Source: CAZQWJ01 sp964597265 (GTDB lineage: Bacteria > Patescibacteriota > 4484-211 > JAGQKX01). From it: a stretch of DNA of 23,809 nt. This document shows positions 7,226-15,461 of this stretch, in pieces. The position numbers and the translations under genes are program-made. The notes under the pieces are model-generated. The model did not search any database and was not told where the DNA came from. It was given only the letters and a program-made list of their open reading frames with translations. Position 1 is the first letter of the stretch. Each line of letters opens with the position of its first letter. The stretch spans positions 1 through 23,809 of the forward strand of contig CAZQWJ010000016.1 of assembly GCA_964597265.1 (NCBI GenBank), given 5' to 3'.

Positions 7226-9622
7226 TTATTGTTCTAACACTACACCCAATACATCGTCGACCGCATCAGCATAGATAAACTTTAGACCTTTGGTCAGATT
7301 ATGATCAATCTCTTTGACATCGTTTTCGTTTTTCTTAGGCAACACCACATGATCTATACCGGCCCGACGGGCAGCCAGCACTTTTTCCTGTATGCCTCCT
7401 ACAGGCATTACCAACCCTGACAAGGATATTTCTCCAGTTACCGCCACATCATTACGAACTTTTCTGTCTGATGCCAACGAGGCCAGCGCAATCGTCATCG
7501 CAACCCCTGCTGACGGGCCATCCTTTGGCACCGCTCCAGAGGGAACGTGCAAATGAACATCATTCTTTTTGAAAAAATCATCTGATATATCAAGCCTATT
7601 GGTCCGTCCCCTGACCAAAGACAGCGCTGCCTCTGCTGATTCTTTCATTACATTACCTAATTGACCGGTCACCTTGAACTTACCACTGCCCGGCATAGCT
7701 GAGGCCTCGATAAACAGTATCTCTCCCCCCGCCTGTGTTACCCCCAGACCTGTGGCCACACCTGGCTGGGCAGTTCTGCGTGCCACTTCAGGGAACACCT
7801 TTTGTGGTCCCAAATAGTCTTCCAGATTCTTTGCAGACACGTTCAGGGCGCCACGGCTCTCCCCTGTCGCCTTTTTCCAAGCGGCCTTACGGCACACCTT
7901 AGCGAGCTGCCGCTCCAAAGTGCGTACACCAGCCTCCTGCGTATAGTGAGAAATAAGTCGCCGAATCGCAGCATCCGAAATTACTACATCTTTTGCCGAC
8001 AACCCATGCTCATTGCGTTGTTTGGGCCACAAATACCTTTTGGCAATTTGTAGCTTATCCTCCTCAGGATACCCACTCAACCGAATGATCTCCATACGAT
8101 CCCGCAAAGCTGGGTGGACGGGATCCAGCGTGTTGGCAGTAGCGATAAAGAACACATCCGACACATCAAAATCAAGATCTAAGTAGTGGTCCCGAAAGTG
8201 CTTGTTCTGTTCAGGATCAAGCACTTCTAACAAGGCAGCAGCGGGGTCCCCGTGGATATGGCTGCTTACTTTATCTATTTCATCCAGCATGAAAACAGGG
8301 TTTTTGGTCCCGGCCCGTTTGAGGGCTTGGATAATCCGCCCAGGCATAGCCCCAATGTATGTCCGCCGATGCCCTCTGATCTCTGCCTCATCATGCACTC
8401 CGCCAAGACTGATGCGGGCAAACTTGCGGTTAAGTGTTTTTGCAATGGACCTGCCTAATGATGTCTTGCCAACCCCGGGAGGACCAACAAAACACAATAT
8501 TGGGCCAACATGCTCTTTTCGTAACATCCGCACCGCAAGATATTCCAAAATACGTTCTTTGGGTTCTTTGAGGCTAAAGTGGTCACGGTCCAATTGTTTT
8601 TTTGCTTTAGCGAGATCAAGTTTGTCTTTGGTAGCAATGTCCCATGGCAAATCAAAAATCCAATCCAAGTACGTTCGTATCACCTGATATTCCGAAGACA
8701 TCGGGTTCATCCCCTCCAACCGATCAATTTCTCGCTCCACCTCCTGCACTGCCTCTTCCGGCAAACGACGCTTTTTCAACTCGTTCCTATATGAATCCGC
8801 CTCCATAGCTGATTCTGACTCTTCGCCCAACTCCTTTTGTATAGCCTTCATTTTTTGACGCAGGAAATATTCGCGCTGACTTTTGGAAAAATCTTTCCTG
8901 ATATCTTCTTGGATCTTGCCACCCAATTGCAACAATTCATCCTCACGCGTTAACACCTTTATTAAGTAGCTCAGCTTTGCCTTCACATCTTTTAATTCCA
9001 ACACCTTCTGTCGCTCGTCTACCTTCATCCCAATGACTGTGCCGATAAGGTACACCAGCTTGAGAGGATCATCTAGGCTTTCCAGGGCAAATTGCAGCTC
9101 CTGGTGAGGCAAATATGGCATTTGGCCAATAATGTGCTGCGCTGTGGTAAGGGCAGTTTTGGCCAATGCTTTAACTCGCCGATCCACCTGTGTTCCGTCA
9201 ATAACCTCACGTACGGTGCCAACCCAATGCCCTCCCACAACCTCTATATCCAAAAGCTCCACTTTGGCGATCCCCTGCAAGATAACCATGGTTCCTTGAC
9301 GGGACACAGGTACGACTTTGTGCACAATACAGATCGTACCGGTAGTATATATATTGCTGGGTGCTAGATCCCTTTCTCGTGCGTCAGGTCGGACCGAAAA
9401 TACCGCAACATACCTGTCATCTTCCAATGCCTTCTTGGCTGACTTCGCACCAAAATGCTCATCTACATACACTGGCACCACCGTATATGGATATACGACT
9501 GTATCTTTTATGGGCAAAACTGGCACTTTTTGTGGGATATTGCCAACACCATGGTCTTGTTCAACAACCGAACCATTCTCTTTGCTAGAACGAGATTTGT
9601 TAGTTTTCTTGAATAATGCCAT
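7226..9622 (-). CDS. lon: ATP-dependent protease Lon
   Basis: The 798-residue protein has full LonA architecture: an N-terminal LON substrate-binding domain (about 33-230), a coiled-coil linker (about 240-310), an AAA+ module with Walker A GPPGVGKTS at 380-388 and Walker B VFMLDEID at 443-450, and a C-terminal S16 protease domain with the Ser704 (KDGPSAG) and Lys747 (GGIQEK) dyad. It forms a cytoplasmic hexamer that unfolds and degrades misfolded and regulatory proteins. The N-terminal 30 residues are a Lys/Ser-rich extension. The gene lies 45 bases after the M50 peptidase gene on the same strand. A TTGACA at 9645-9650 (minus strand) could give lon its own promoter, but no convincing -10 is placed correctly. 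No Shine-Dalgarno is seen at a useful distance. Confidence 0.98.
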   Translation of the reverse strand: MALFKKTNKSRSSKENGSVVEQDHGVGNIPQKVPVLPIKDTVVYPYTVVPVYVDEHFGAKSAKKALEDDRYVAVFSVRPDARERDLAPSNIYTTGTICIVHKVVPVSRQGTMVILQGIAKVELLDIEVVGGHWVGTVREVIDGTQVDRRVKALAKTALTTAQHIIGQMPYLPHQELQFALESLDDPLKLVYLIGTVIGMKVDERQKVLELKDVKAKLSYLIKVLTREDELLQLGGKIQEDIRKDFSKSQREYFLRQKMKAIQKELGEESESAMEADSYRNELKKRRLPEEAVQEVEREIDRLEGMNPMSSEYQVIRTYLDWIFDLPWDIATKDKLDLAKAKKQLDRDHFSLKEPKERILEYLAVRMLRKEHVGPILCFVGPPGVGKTSLGRSIAKTLNRKFARISLGGVHDEAEIRGHRRTYIGAMPGRIIQALKRAGTKNPVFMLDEIDKVSSHIHGDPAAALLEVLDPEQNKHFRDHYLDLDFDVSDVFFIATANTLDPVHPALRDRMEIIRLSGYPEEDKLQIAKRYLWPKQRNEHGLSAKDVVISDAAIRRLISHYTQEAGVRTLERQLAKVCRKAAWKKATGESRGALNVSAKNLEDYLGPQKVFPEVARRTAQPGVATGLGVTQAGGEILFIEASAMPGSGKFKVTGQLGNVMKESAEAALSLVRGRTNRLDISDDFFKKNDVHLHVPSGAVPKDGPSAGVAMTIALASLASDRKVRNDVAVTGEISLSGLVMPVGGIQEKVLAARRAGIDHVVLPKKNENDVKEIDHNLTKGLKFIYADAVDDVLGVVLEQ

Positions 9623-9667
9623 ATTGTGTATATGATACCACTCCTGTCAAAGGCAGATACCTAGTGC

Positions 9668-10264
9668 TTACATATTCAAAAGAAGGGCCAAGCTAACACC
9701 GATGAGTATAAACCACACACCTCTACTCCAACGGACAATTTTGAGTCCATCCAAATTCCAAAGTGGTATCAGGTTAAACATCGCCAACCACGCATTAATA
9801 AATGCTCCATGAGCGATCAATTGGCGAGTCCACCCTGTCACTGGAAATGCCAACCCTATTCCCAAGAAGATCAAAGACAACAAGATATTGGTCAACGGAC
9901 CAACAGCGGCGATTTTGCCGTACTCTTTGGTGCTTACAACGCCGTTGATCATCACTGCACCTGGAGCGGCAAATACCAAACCCGAAAAACTCATAATCAG
10001 TGCCAACAGCAGCCCCATATCAAAGCTCCTGAATTCGGCCCAACACCCATACCGCTGGGCCAAAAATTTATGTGCCATCTCATGTAACAGAAAAGCCAGA
10101 CCTACAGTCAGAACCGAAATAAGAAAGATCGGTAGGAACACACTCAGTGCATCTGCGCTACCAAAAGACCTACCCGACCCGATGGTACCGGCAATCGTGA
10201 ACGCCAATGCAATAGCTGCCCACGCTTTGATTAATTGACTAATCTCTACTTCACTAAATCTCAT
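9668..10264 (-). CDS. Site-2-protease-like M50 family metallopeptidase
   Basis: The 198-residue integral membrane protein has about five or six hydrophobic segments. The zinc-binding HEMAH motif is at 61-65 within a helix (FLLHEMAHKFLAQRYG), and the third ligand motif is NLIPLWNLDG at 164-173, matching the S2P pattern HExxH plus NxxPxxxxDG. Intramembrane proteases of this family cut membrane-bound regulators or signal-peptide remnants. Its place directly upstream of lon, and downstream of a small acidic protein and a PAP2-like protein, suggests a membrane quality-control unit; this is inferred from context. A second M50 gene, broken by a frameshift, lies at 15881-16673. Confidence 0.88.
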   Translation of the reverse strand: MRFSEVEISQLIKAWAAIALAFTIAGTIGSGRSFGSADALSVFLPIFLISVLTVGLAFLLHEMAHKFLAQRYGCWAEFRSFDMGLLLALIMSFSGLVFAAPGAVMINGVVSTKEYGKIAAVGPLTNILLSLIFLGIGLAFPVTGWTRQLIAHGAFINAWLAMFNLIPLWNLDGLKIVRWSRGVWFILIGVSLALLLNM

Positions 10265-10303
10265 GGTGTTATTGTAACAGTGATTAGAAAGGGTACAAAG
10301 AGG

Positions 10304-10555
10304 TTATTCTCCGTCCAGGTCATCTTCGTCGTCAAAGGCCACAAAACCCACCGCTTCCATTTCAAACAGCTCCTGTTGCTTTTGCCAGTCAATGCCTGCA
10401 AGCAGTTGGTCTTCCTTGTACTGCATGACTAATTGGGTACACCTATCCAGATGATTAAGCCAATTGGCTTCGGGAGACAGTGGGTCAGCACCATAGACTA
10501 ACCGCACCGAAGATACTGTCCGCTCTGCATTCTCTGGTGAGGACGAATCGTTCAT
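10304..10555 (-). CDS. Small acidic hypothetical protein, 83 residues
   Basis: I do not recognise this soluble protein. It is strongly acidic, especially at the C-terminal end (FDDEDDLDGE), with a helical middle (NHLDRCTQLVMQYKEDQL) and no membrane segment. It sits 15 bases after the PAP2-like gene and 39 bases before the M50 peptidase gene on the same strand, so it is probably translated from the same mRNA. The single cysteine gives no clue to metal binding. Confidence 0.65.
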   Translation of the reverse strand: MNDSSSPENAERTVSSVRLVYGADPLSPEANWLNHLDRCTQLVMQYKEDQLLAGIDWQKQQELFEMEAVGFVAFDDEDDLDGE

Positions 10556-10570
10556 AAGTGAGATACTACG

Positions 10571-11161
10571 TTATTTTGCCATAAGAGTCAATGCGACCCC
10601 CCACCACACCAAAGGCACAATCGCCCCCGCCACAAGCTGACCAACCGTATGCTTTTTGAGATACCATCGGCTCCATGCCACGGCAACAAGTACCAACGGG
10701 AAATACCACACATACCCCTGTGGCAGCATATGCCATGCGACAATACCCAATGTGGTTATACCTAGCGTGTGTAGGCTGATTTTCCACACAAGTGAAACAC
10801 CCAAGGCCGTCAGTCCTATTACATACCACCAGGCATAGACCCAAAACAGCAACTCCATGTGCCACGATACCCCCAGCCACACTAGGCCGACGGTCCACCA
10901 CAATTGCTTGATCAACAACACTAACGGTCGTTCGCGTCTATTGGTAACGTCGATATCAGAGAGTTTGCCAAAGTAAAAGAATGCGCCGAATGTCAGTATC
11001 GGCAATGCTACAAAGAATACCCCGGTTACCACTAGTACCATCAGCCGATCCTCCACAGGAGTCAAAACAGTATTCGTTAACAGCCAAATCGCTACAGGGA
11101 TTATCGACTCCGGACCGCATATACGAGAGATTATTACTGCAATGGTTCGTTTACTAAACAC
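10571..11161 (-). CDS. PAP2-superfamily-like membrane protein
   Basis: The 196-residue protein has about six transmembrane helices. Motifs line up with the PAP2 phosphatase signature: DVTNRRERP (71-79) for KX6RP, SLH at 129-131 for PSGH, and SRWYLKKHTVGQLVAG (164-179) for SRX5HX3D, with Gln in place of the last Asp. The family dephosphorylates lipid phosphates such as undecaprenyl pyrophosphate or phosphatidic acid. The altered motifs mean activity should not be assumed. The start is GTG; TAAAAT on the minus strand ends 6 bases before it, another leaderless arrangement. It is the first gene of the apparent PAP2-like, acidic protein, M50, lon series. Confidence 0.7.
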   Translation of the reverse strand: MFSKRTIAVIISRICGPESIIPVAIWLLTNTVLTPVEDRLMVLVVTGVFFVALPILTFGAFFYFGKLSDIDVTNRRERPLVLLIKQLWWTVGLVWLGVSWHMELLFWVYAWWYVIGLTALGVSLVWKISLHTLGITTLGIVAWHMLPQGYVWYFPLVLVAVAWSRWYLKKHTVGQLVAGAIVPLVWWGVALTLMAK

Positions 11162-11268
11162 GTTATAATTTTAATAGCTTTTGAAATAAAGTACAGGTAT
11201 TGGATATTAGTTGTTAGTCATTAGCGAATAGCAAAAAGCAAACGACTGATAGCCAACAGCCAAAACCT
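11162..11268. other. Divergent spacer between PAP2-like gene and rnhB
   Basis: The 107-base spacer contains the minus-strand TAAAAT box near the GTG start at 11161. It also has a low-complexity run of TTAGTTGTTAGTCATTAGC-like and AGCAAAAAGCAAACG-like pieces. No clear promoter or Shine-Dalgarno for rnhB was found. Confidence 0.4.
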
Positions 11269-11901
11269 ATGCCCTATCAATCTGCCACCTTTGACATAGA
11301 ACACACTCATTGGACCAACGGCTACAGCCATATCGTAGGCATTGACGAGGTTGGTCGTGGCGCATGGGCTGGGCCTGTGGTGGCGGCAGCGGTGGTGTTT
11401 CCTTCGTATGTTACACTACCAAAACTCCCTCGAGATTCCAAAACACTCAGCGAAAGACAACGCCACGAACTCAAAGCTATTATCGAAATGCATGCTCTTA
11501 CCATTGGCATCGGCGAAATCCCCGCCAGTGAAATAGATCACAGCGGGATCGTGCCTTCCACACATCAAGCTATGCACGCAGCACTTACTCACTTAACAAT
11601 CACACCCGACTATTACCTCGTTGATGGATCTCCAATCCCTCCTATTTCCCAAATCTCCCCTACCCCTCAAACAGCCCTCCCCAAAGGTGACGCAATCTCC
11701 GCCACCATAGCCGCCGCCAGCATTATTGCCAAGGTTTACCGAGATGAGCTTATGAAAACTCTGGCACAAGACTCACACTATGCTGCGTATGGATTTGAAA
11801 AACACAAAGGCTACGGCACTGCGTACCACCGCGAAGCGATCGTGCAACACGGCCCTTCCTCCATCCATCGAACTAGCTTCATCCCTCACGACCTGCGGTG
11901 A
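11269..11901 (+). CDS. rnhB: Ribonuclease HII
   Basis: The protein has 210 residues and carries the RNase HII signature GIDEVGRGAWAGPV (24-37) with catalytic Asp26 and Glu27. It also has the DSK motif (56-58), LVDG (Asp119), and the conserved AAASIIAKVYRDELM helix, whose Asp159 is probably the fourth metal ligand. It also shows the KGYGTAYHREAIVQHG substrate-binding loop. The enzyme removes RNA from RNA-DNA hybrids and starts ribonucleotide excision. It uses TGA as stop. No Shine-Dalgarno is evident before the ATG. The downstream gene follows within 30 bases. Confidence 0.97.
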   Translation: MPYQSATFDIEHTHWTNGYSHIVGIDEVGRGAWAGPVVAAAVVFPSYVTLPKLPRDSKTLSERQRHELKAIIEMHALTIGIGEIPASEIDHSGIVPSTHQAMHAALTHLTITPDYYLVDGSPIPPISQISPTPQTALPKGDAISATIAAASIIAKVYRDELMKTLAQDSHYAAYGFEKHKGYGTAYHREAIVQHGPSSIHRTSFIPHDLR

Positions 11902-11928
11902 GAATGTGCTATCATCACGTTGGAAGTT

Positions 11929-12567
11929 ATGGAACAAGAGATCTGGGGTATATTCCCCGACCACCAAACATATACTCATCACCTCGTACAGTTCACCCAT
12001 CAATTCGACGAGCCAACACACATGCGACGATTGGCAATCTCTTTTTGGGATCCAAGCATAGATAAAGATACAGACACGCGTATCAGAATCACCAACGGCA
12101 CTGCTGAGCTGATGCAAAAATGCGGCGCATGGGAAGATCAAGACGAAATCCACATGGAGGAAATCCACGTCCCTTTGCCAAGCGATGTGGACTATCTATA
12201 CAATATGTACCGGATCCTGCGTAATAACCTTCCACTGACCAAATCGCCGTTTATTACCGAATATTCCAACAGTATTTTTTTGACAGATCATTTTGAAATA
12301 AAACTGTCAGAGCAGCATGGCAAGCAGATCCGCTACACATTTGAGATAGAACGGTTGGCCGATACTGCCGTTAACCTACAACAACACGCACAAGAACTCG
12401 GTTTGGACCAATACATCACCAAAACTACTGTTGCGTTTTGGGATACCTGGGCACAGGAGATGGATATATATACAGACGATCTAACCGACCAGCAATTGCG
12501 ACAAATGATTGGTCATCACCTTACCTCAATTGATCCGCCAATGCCAAACCTGCACCAACACCAGTGA
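11929..12567 (+). CDS. Hypothetical protein downstream of rnhB, 212 residues
   Basis: I do not recognise this protein firmly. It is soluble, with alternating beta-like strands (RLAISFWD, DTRIRITNG, EEIHVPL, DHFEIKLSEQ, YTFEIERL) and a helical C-terminal third. The strand order and charged strand ends vaguely recall CYTH/triphosphate-tunnel proteins, but the N-terminal ExExK signature is absent, so this is only a suggestion. The frame could open with TTG at 11920, three codons earlier; ATG at 11929 is preferred. TATCAT (11910-11915) lies upstream as a possible -10. It probably shares the rnhB transcript. Its last 47 bases overlap the 3' end of the convergent Hsp70-like gene. Confidence 0.65.
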   Translation: MEQEIWGIFPDHQTYTHHLVQFTHQFDEPTHMRRLAISFWDPSIDKDTDTRIRITNGTAELMQKCGAWEDQDEIHMEEIHVPLPSDVDYLYNMYRILRNNLPLTKSPFITEYSNSIFLTDHFEIKLSEQHGKQIRYTFEIERLADTAVNLQQHAQELGLDQYITKTTVAFWDTWAQEMDIYTDDLTDQQLRQMIGHHLTSIDPPMPNLHQHQ

Positions 12568-13876
12568 ATACGTCATGGAATACAACCTTGTCATTCCCAA
12601 ATTTCTCTGCCAGCAACGTCTGAACACGCGGAATAAGTGAACTGCCACCAGTCGTGACAACCACGTCTATATCGTCAGGGTCCACTGATGCTTCAGACAA
12701 CAACTCATCCAACGCTTTGTCAATCTGAACTTCATATGGCGCCAACACCGCCTCAAACTGTTCCCGTGTAATCTGTACATCCAAAGCAAGCCGTTCACGA
12801 GAAAATGCAATCCGCGCCACATCAGCAGTTGATAGCTGCTTCTTGGCAGCCTCAATCTCTTTGAACAAAAAATACCCAAGGTCATAGTTAATCAGCTCCT
12901 GCAGGTTGATGATGTACTGGGAATTGGACACACTGCGCTCCAGCTCTTTGAGAAAATCTCTGATCTGTGGGGTTTGCAAATGATCAAGCTCGTACCATCT
13001 GCGCAGGCTTTGTTTGAGAAAGGCCGGTACTGGGAGCTGCTTGGGACCCCACGTTTCATACACGCCAAAATACTCCGCCAAAAAATTGAGCATGATCTCT
13101 TCGTTAAACGTGTTACCCCCGATGGGCAGCCCACCGGTTGCGACAATCTGCGGGAACGCTCCTGGCGCCTTGGTAACAAGAGAAAAGTCCAGTGTTCCGC
13201 CTCCAAAGTCAAAGATCAGCACCGTGCGCTTTTCCTGTACATCTACTAAGTAGCTTAATGCCGCAGCAATCGGCTCTGCCAAAAACGTTACTTCCTCAAA
13301 CCCCGCCAGGTGCGCCGCCTCCTGCATCCGCTCCTCCACATGCCGATCATCCTGCTGCGCATGGGTATAATGCACCGGTCGTCCCAACACGGCACGGGTG
13401 ATATCTTGACCAAGATGTGCATCCGCCGCCTGTTTCATTTGACGTAGTATCGTAGCGATGAGTTCTTCTAATGAGTAGGTTTGGTCAAAGATAAACGCCG
13501 TGTCCAGCGAACCTTCCCGCAGGGTTGTCTTGAGCGCCTGGACGAATTGTCCAGGTTTGTTGATGTCCACGCGATATTTGAATGTAGTGGTGTAGTATAT
13601 GATGCCGTTTTGCCCCACTATCTCAACGGTTTTCTCCTCGCCAGTGTCTATCTCTTGCCACTGCACTGCCTGGCGTTTGGCATTATCATCGAGATAGGTA
13701 TCAATTGCCTGTTGGCCAGAGAATAATGCAGCGTCTTTTTTGAAATACAGGATTGATTGCATGACTTCTTTTGCCGGAGCTGACAGATCAATAGGTACGA
13801 CAAACGGCGCGCCGTCTTTGACAATCGAAATCACTGAGTTGGATGTCCCAAAATCGAGACCGTAGAATGGCGACAT
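12521..13876 (-). CDS. Hsp70-family ATPase, YegD-like
   Basis: The 451-residue protein consists of the actin/Hsp70 nucleotide-binding fold without a DnaK-type substrate-binding domain and lid. Phosphate 1 is GLDFGTSNS (6-14), phosphate 2 is FDFGGGTLDF (222-231), and the adenosine-like motif is TTGGSSLIPRV near 410-420. YLDDNA and GRPVHYTH are typical of the YegD branch of truncated Hsp70s, whose length of about 450 it matches. A chaperone or ATPase-regulator role is inferred from family only; no J-protein or GrpE gene is in the window. It is transcribed alone after the dtd terminator. No convincing promoter or Shine-Dalgarno was found in the very A/T-rich upstream region. Confidence 0.85.
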   Translation of the reverse strand: MSPFYGLDFGTSNSVISIVKDGAPFVVPIDLSAPAKEVMQSILYFKKDAALFSGQQAIDTYLDDNAKRQAVQWQEIDTGEEKTVEIVGQNGIIYYTTTFKYRVDINKPGQFVQALKTTLREGSLDTAFIFDQTYSLEELIATILRQMKQAADAHLGQDITRAVLGRPVHYTHAQQDDRHVEERMQEAAHLAGFEEVTFLAEPIAAALSYLVDVQEKRTVLIFDFGGGTLDFSLVTKAPGAFPQIVATGGLPIGGNTFNEEIMLNFLAEYFGVYETWGPKQLPVPAFLKQSLRRWYELDHLQTPQIRDFLKELERSVSNSQYIINLQELINYDLGYFLFKEIEAAKKQLSTADVARIAFSRERLALDVQITREQFEAVLAPYEVQIDKALDELLSEASVDPDDIDVVVTTGGSSLIPRVQTLLAEKFGNDKVVFHDVFTGVGAGLALADQLR

Positions 13877-13890
13877 AAAAATAAAAATGC

Positions 13891-13948
13891 AAATAGAAAA
13901 AAGAAAATATATGGAATCTTTTAATTGTATTTTTTCTATTTTCTATTT
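13891..13948. repeat. A/T-rich inverted repeat upstream of Hsp70-like gene
   Basis: AAATAGAAAA (13891-13900) pairs exactly with TTTTCTATTT (13939-13948), and the inner bases continue as an imperfect A-rich/T-rich pairing. It lies in the leader of the Hsp70-like gene, between that gene and the dtd terminator. It may be a leader hairpin or just compositional. Confidence 0.4.
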
Positions 13949-13967
13949 CCTCTTTGCCTCTGCAATT

Positions 13968-13988
13968 AAAAACCCCGCTTTCGCGGGG
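13968..13988 (-). terminator. Intrinsic terminator after dtd
   Basis: On the minus strand CCCCGC-GAAA-GCGGGG (13973-13988) is followed directly by TTTTTAATT. It is a textbook GC hairpin with U-run, placed about 100 bases after the dtd stop. A further hairpin CTCAGC-CATT-GCTGAG (13994-14009) precedes it in the 3' untranslated region. Confidence 0.9.
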
Positions 13989-14090
13989 TGTACCTCAGCC
14001 ATTGCTGAGAATATTCTGTGCTAATAGTAATGGTTTTTTTCTGACACGTAACATGAGGATTACGACTATACCGCGCGTTTGTGTCACTTG

Positions 14091-14534
14091 TCAAGGCTTT
14101 TTCTCCAGTACAATCGTCACCGGGCCATCATTGACCAACTCCACCTGCATATACGCACCAAACTCGCCTTCTTTCACAGAAACACCAAAATCAGAAAGCG
14201 CCAAGACAAAACGATCCAACAGCTGCCGTGCCTTTTGCGGCTCGGCCGCAGTTCCAAAATACGGGCGTCTGCCGTGACTCGTATCAGCATACAGGGTAAA
14301 CTGCGAAACAACCAAGATCTCACCGTTTGTATCCAAAATTGACATGTTCATTTTTCCACCTTCGTCTGCCATTACCCTAAGATGCACCACGTCATTTGCC
14401 ATAGCCACGACTGTTTGTTCCGTATCCTCACTACCTACACCGACCAGCAACACATACCCCGCCCCTATTGAGGCGGTGACGCGACCTGCGACTGATACCG
14501 ACGCTTGTGTTACACGCTGAAGAACAATTTTCAT
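14091..14534 (-). CDS. dtd: D-aminoacyl-tRNA deacylase
   Basis: The 147-residue protein has the usual DTD length. It begins MKIVLQRV, and the catalytic/chiral-proofreading motifs SQFTLYADT (77-85) and NDGPVT (135-140, the NxGPxT motif) are both present. It hydrolyses D-amino acids wrongly attached to tRNA. The frame is open 18 codons further upstream, but the family almost always starts at MK(I/V)V(L/I)QRV and GTGAGG lies about 9 bases before this ATG, so the internal start was chosen. Transcription ends at the terminator at 13968-13988. The ykuK-like gene is divergent, with about 70 bases between the chosen starts. Confidence 0.96.
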   Translation of the reverse strand: MKIVLQRVTQASVSVAGRVTASIGAGYVLLVGVGSEDTEQTVVAMANDVVHLRVMADEGGKMNMSILDTNGEILVVSQFTLYADTSHGRRPYFGTAAEPQKARQLLDRFVLALSDFGVSVKEGEFGAYMQVELVNDGPVTIVLEKKP

Positions 14535-14607
14535 ACACAACAACCTCACTGTATACATATCACACCTGTACCCAATTATGGAAGCCATCTGTTATACAAT
14601 GCACTCT

Positions 14608-15147
14608 ATGAAAAAGAACAAAAGACAACGTGCCAGTCTTGACCAACAGGCACTGGACAAAATCCAAGAAGAAAGAACATTCAACAGCCCGACATGGGGA
14701 GCGCTGACATTCAAAGAGATTATTTATAAGATGGGTGTCTTCATGCGTGCCAAGCCTGACGCTACCTATCAAGTCATTATCGGGACAGACTCACATGCAT
14801 ACCAAAATGGCGTGCTGTTCGTGTCTGCCATTATCGTGCATCGCCACGGTGGTGGCGCTATTTATTTTTGGACACGCGAATTGGATGTTACCAATCACTG
14901 GGTGTTGCGAACTCGTATGTACGAAGAAGCCGCGCGGTCTATGACCTTGACTCGCCAGTTTATGGATGAGTTTGATACCGAAGGCATTACGCAATTTGCT
15001 ACTGAGATCCATGTAGATATTGGCAGTAAAGGCAAAACCAGGGAACTTATCAGCGAGGTCGTTGGAATGATAGAAGGCAGTGGATTTGCTGTTAAGACCA
15101 AGCCGCATGCATTTGGTGCTGCCTCCGTGGCTGATCGGCACACGTAA
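14608..15147 (+). CDS. YkuK-like RNase H-fold protein
   Basis: The 179-residue protein matches the YkuK/DUF458 pattern: FNSPTWG (25-31), an RNase H-like core beginning YQVIIGTDSHAYQ (54-66), FVSAIIVHRHGGGAIYF and a C-terminal AFGAASVADRHT. The family is predicted to have a nuclease fold; its substrate is unknown. The ATG at 14608 was chosen over the one at 14578 because TACAAT (14595-14600) ends 7 bases before it and because family members normally have short N-termini. The last 13 codons, including the stop, and the following bases are repeated with changes at 15553-15591. The gene sits divergent from dtd. Confidence 0.82.
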   Translation: MKKNKRQRASLDQQALDKIQEERTFNSPTWGALTFKEIIYKMGVFMRAKPDATYQVIIGTDSHAYQNGVLFVSAIIVHRHGGGAIYFWTRELDVTNHWVLRTRMYEEAARSMTLTRQFMDEFDTEGITQFATEIHVDIGSKGKTRELISEVVGMIEGSGFAVKTKPHAFGAASVADRHT

Positions 15148-15196
15148 AAAGAAAACCGCAGAGCCAGTGGGTATATAACCCCACCCGACCCTGCGG
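15146..15196 (-). terminator. Compound-hairpin terminator of small membrane gene
   Basis: On the minus strand the outer stem CCGCAG/CTGCGG (15156-15161 with 15191-15196) encloses GTGGG/CCCAC and is followed by TTTTCTTTTTACG. It begins 10 bases after the stop of the small membrane gene and overlaps the stop region of the convergent ykuK-like gene, for which it could also serve weakly. Confidence 0.8.
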
Positions 15197-15205
15197 TATA
15201 CTCAC

Positions 15206-15400
15206 TCACGAAAACATAAAAGCGAGGAGTCCGCTCACCGCTATGAATACCCCGATAACTCTGACCACCGCTGCCATCTTCCCCTGGTCAGACTTGGCCT
15301 GGTCAGATTGCAATTCTGCCTTTAGTATATCCAGTGCGATGCTGACTAAAATCAGCACCCCCCCGAACAACAGCTGGGTGGCAGGAAGACTTATTAACAT
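15206..15400 (-). CDS. Small two-helix membrane protein, 64 residues
   Basis: The start ATG at 15400 is fixed by an excellent Shine-Dalgarno AAGGAGG (15405-15411) 4 bases upstream, although the frame extends 16 codons further. The protein has two hydrophobic helices (about 8-24 and 46-62) separated by a polar, charged loop containing LKAELQSDQAKSDQGK. No family is recognised; size and layout recall small membrane regulators, holin-like proteins or toxins, but nothing proves any of these. It has a complete private transcription unit: promoter 15462-15490, leader hairpin 15413-15435 and terminator 15146-15196. That is unusual in this window, where most genes lack a Shine-Dalgarno. Confidence 0.75.
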   Translation of the reverse strand: MLISLPATQLLFGGVLILVSIALDILKAELQSDQAKSDQGKMAAVVRVIGVFIAVSGLLAFMFS

Positions 15401-15412
15401 TTTTCCTCCTTC

Positions 15413-15435
15413 CCAAACAGGCCTCGCCTGTTTGG
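15413..15435 (-). promoter_or_regulatory. Perfect 10-bp leader hairpin abutting Shine-Dalgarno
   Basis: CCAAACAGGC (15413-15422) and GCCTGTTTGG (15426-15435) form a perfect stem with a 3-base loop. In the minus-strand mRNA it ends one base before AAGGAGG. It could stabilise the 5' end or limit ribosome access to the small membrane gene. Confidence 0.75.
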
Positions 15436-15461
15436 ATGTGTTTTTCAAGTACTAAGGCTGA

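Noticed and set aside
8202..8687. 161-codon open frame on the plus strand inside lon
   Set aside because: It lies wholly antisense to the conserved AAA+ region of lon, has no start signals and resembles no protein; it is a shadow frame.
11322..11510. Minus-strand ORF antisense to rnhB
   Set aside because: It overlaps the catalytic region of rnhB and has no independent coding signs.
11899..11901. UGA recoding as in some CPR lineages
   Set aside because: TGA ends rnhB, the 6852 gene and others at expected lengths, and Gly and Trp positions use ordinary codons.
14535..14588. N-terminal extension of dtd
   Set aside because: The 18 extra codons precede the universally placed MKIVLQRV start and overlap the divergent gene's promoter region.
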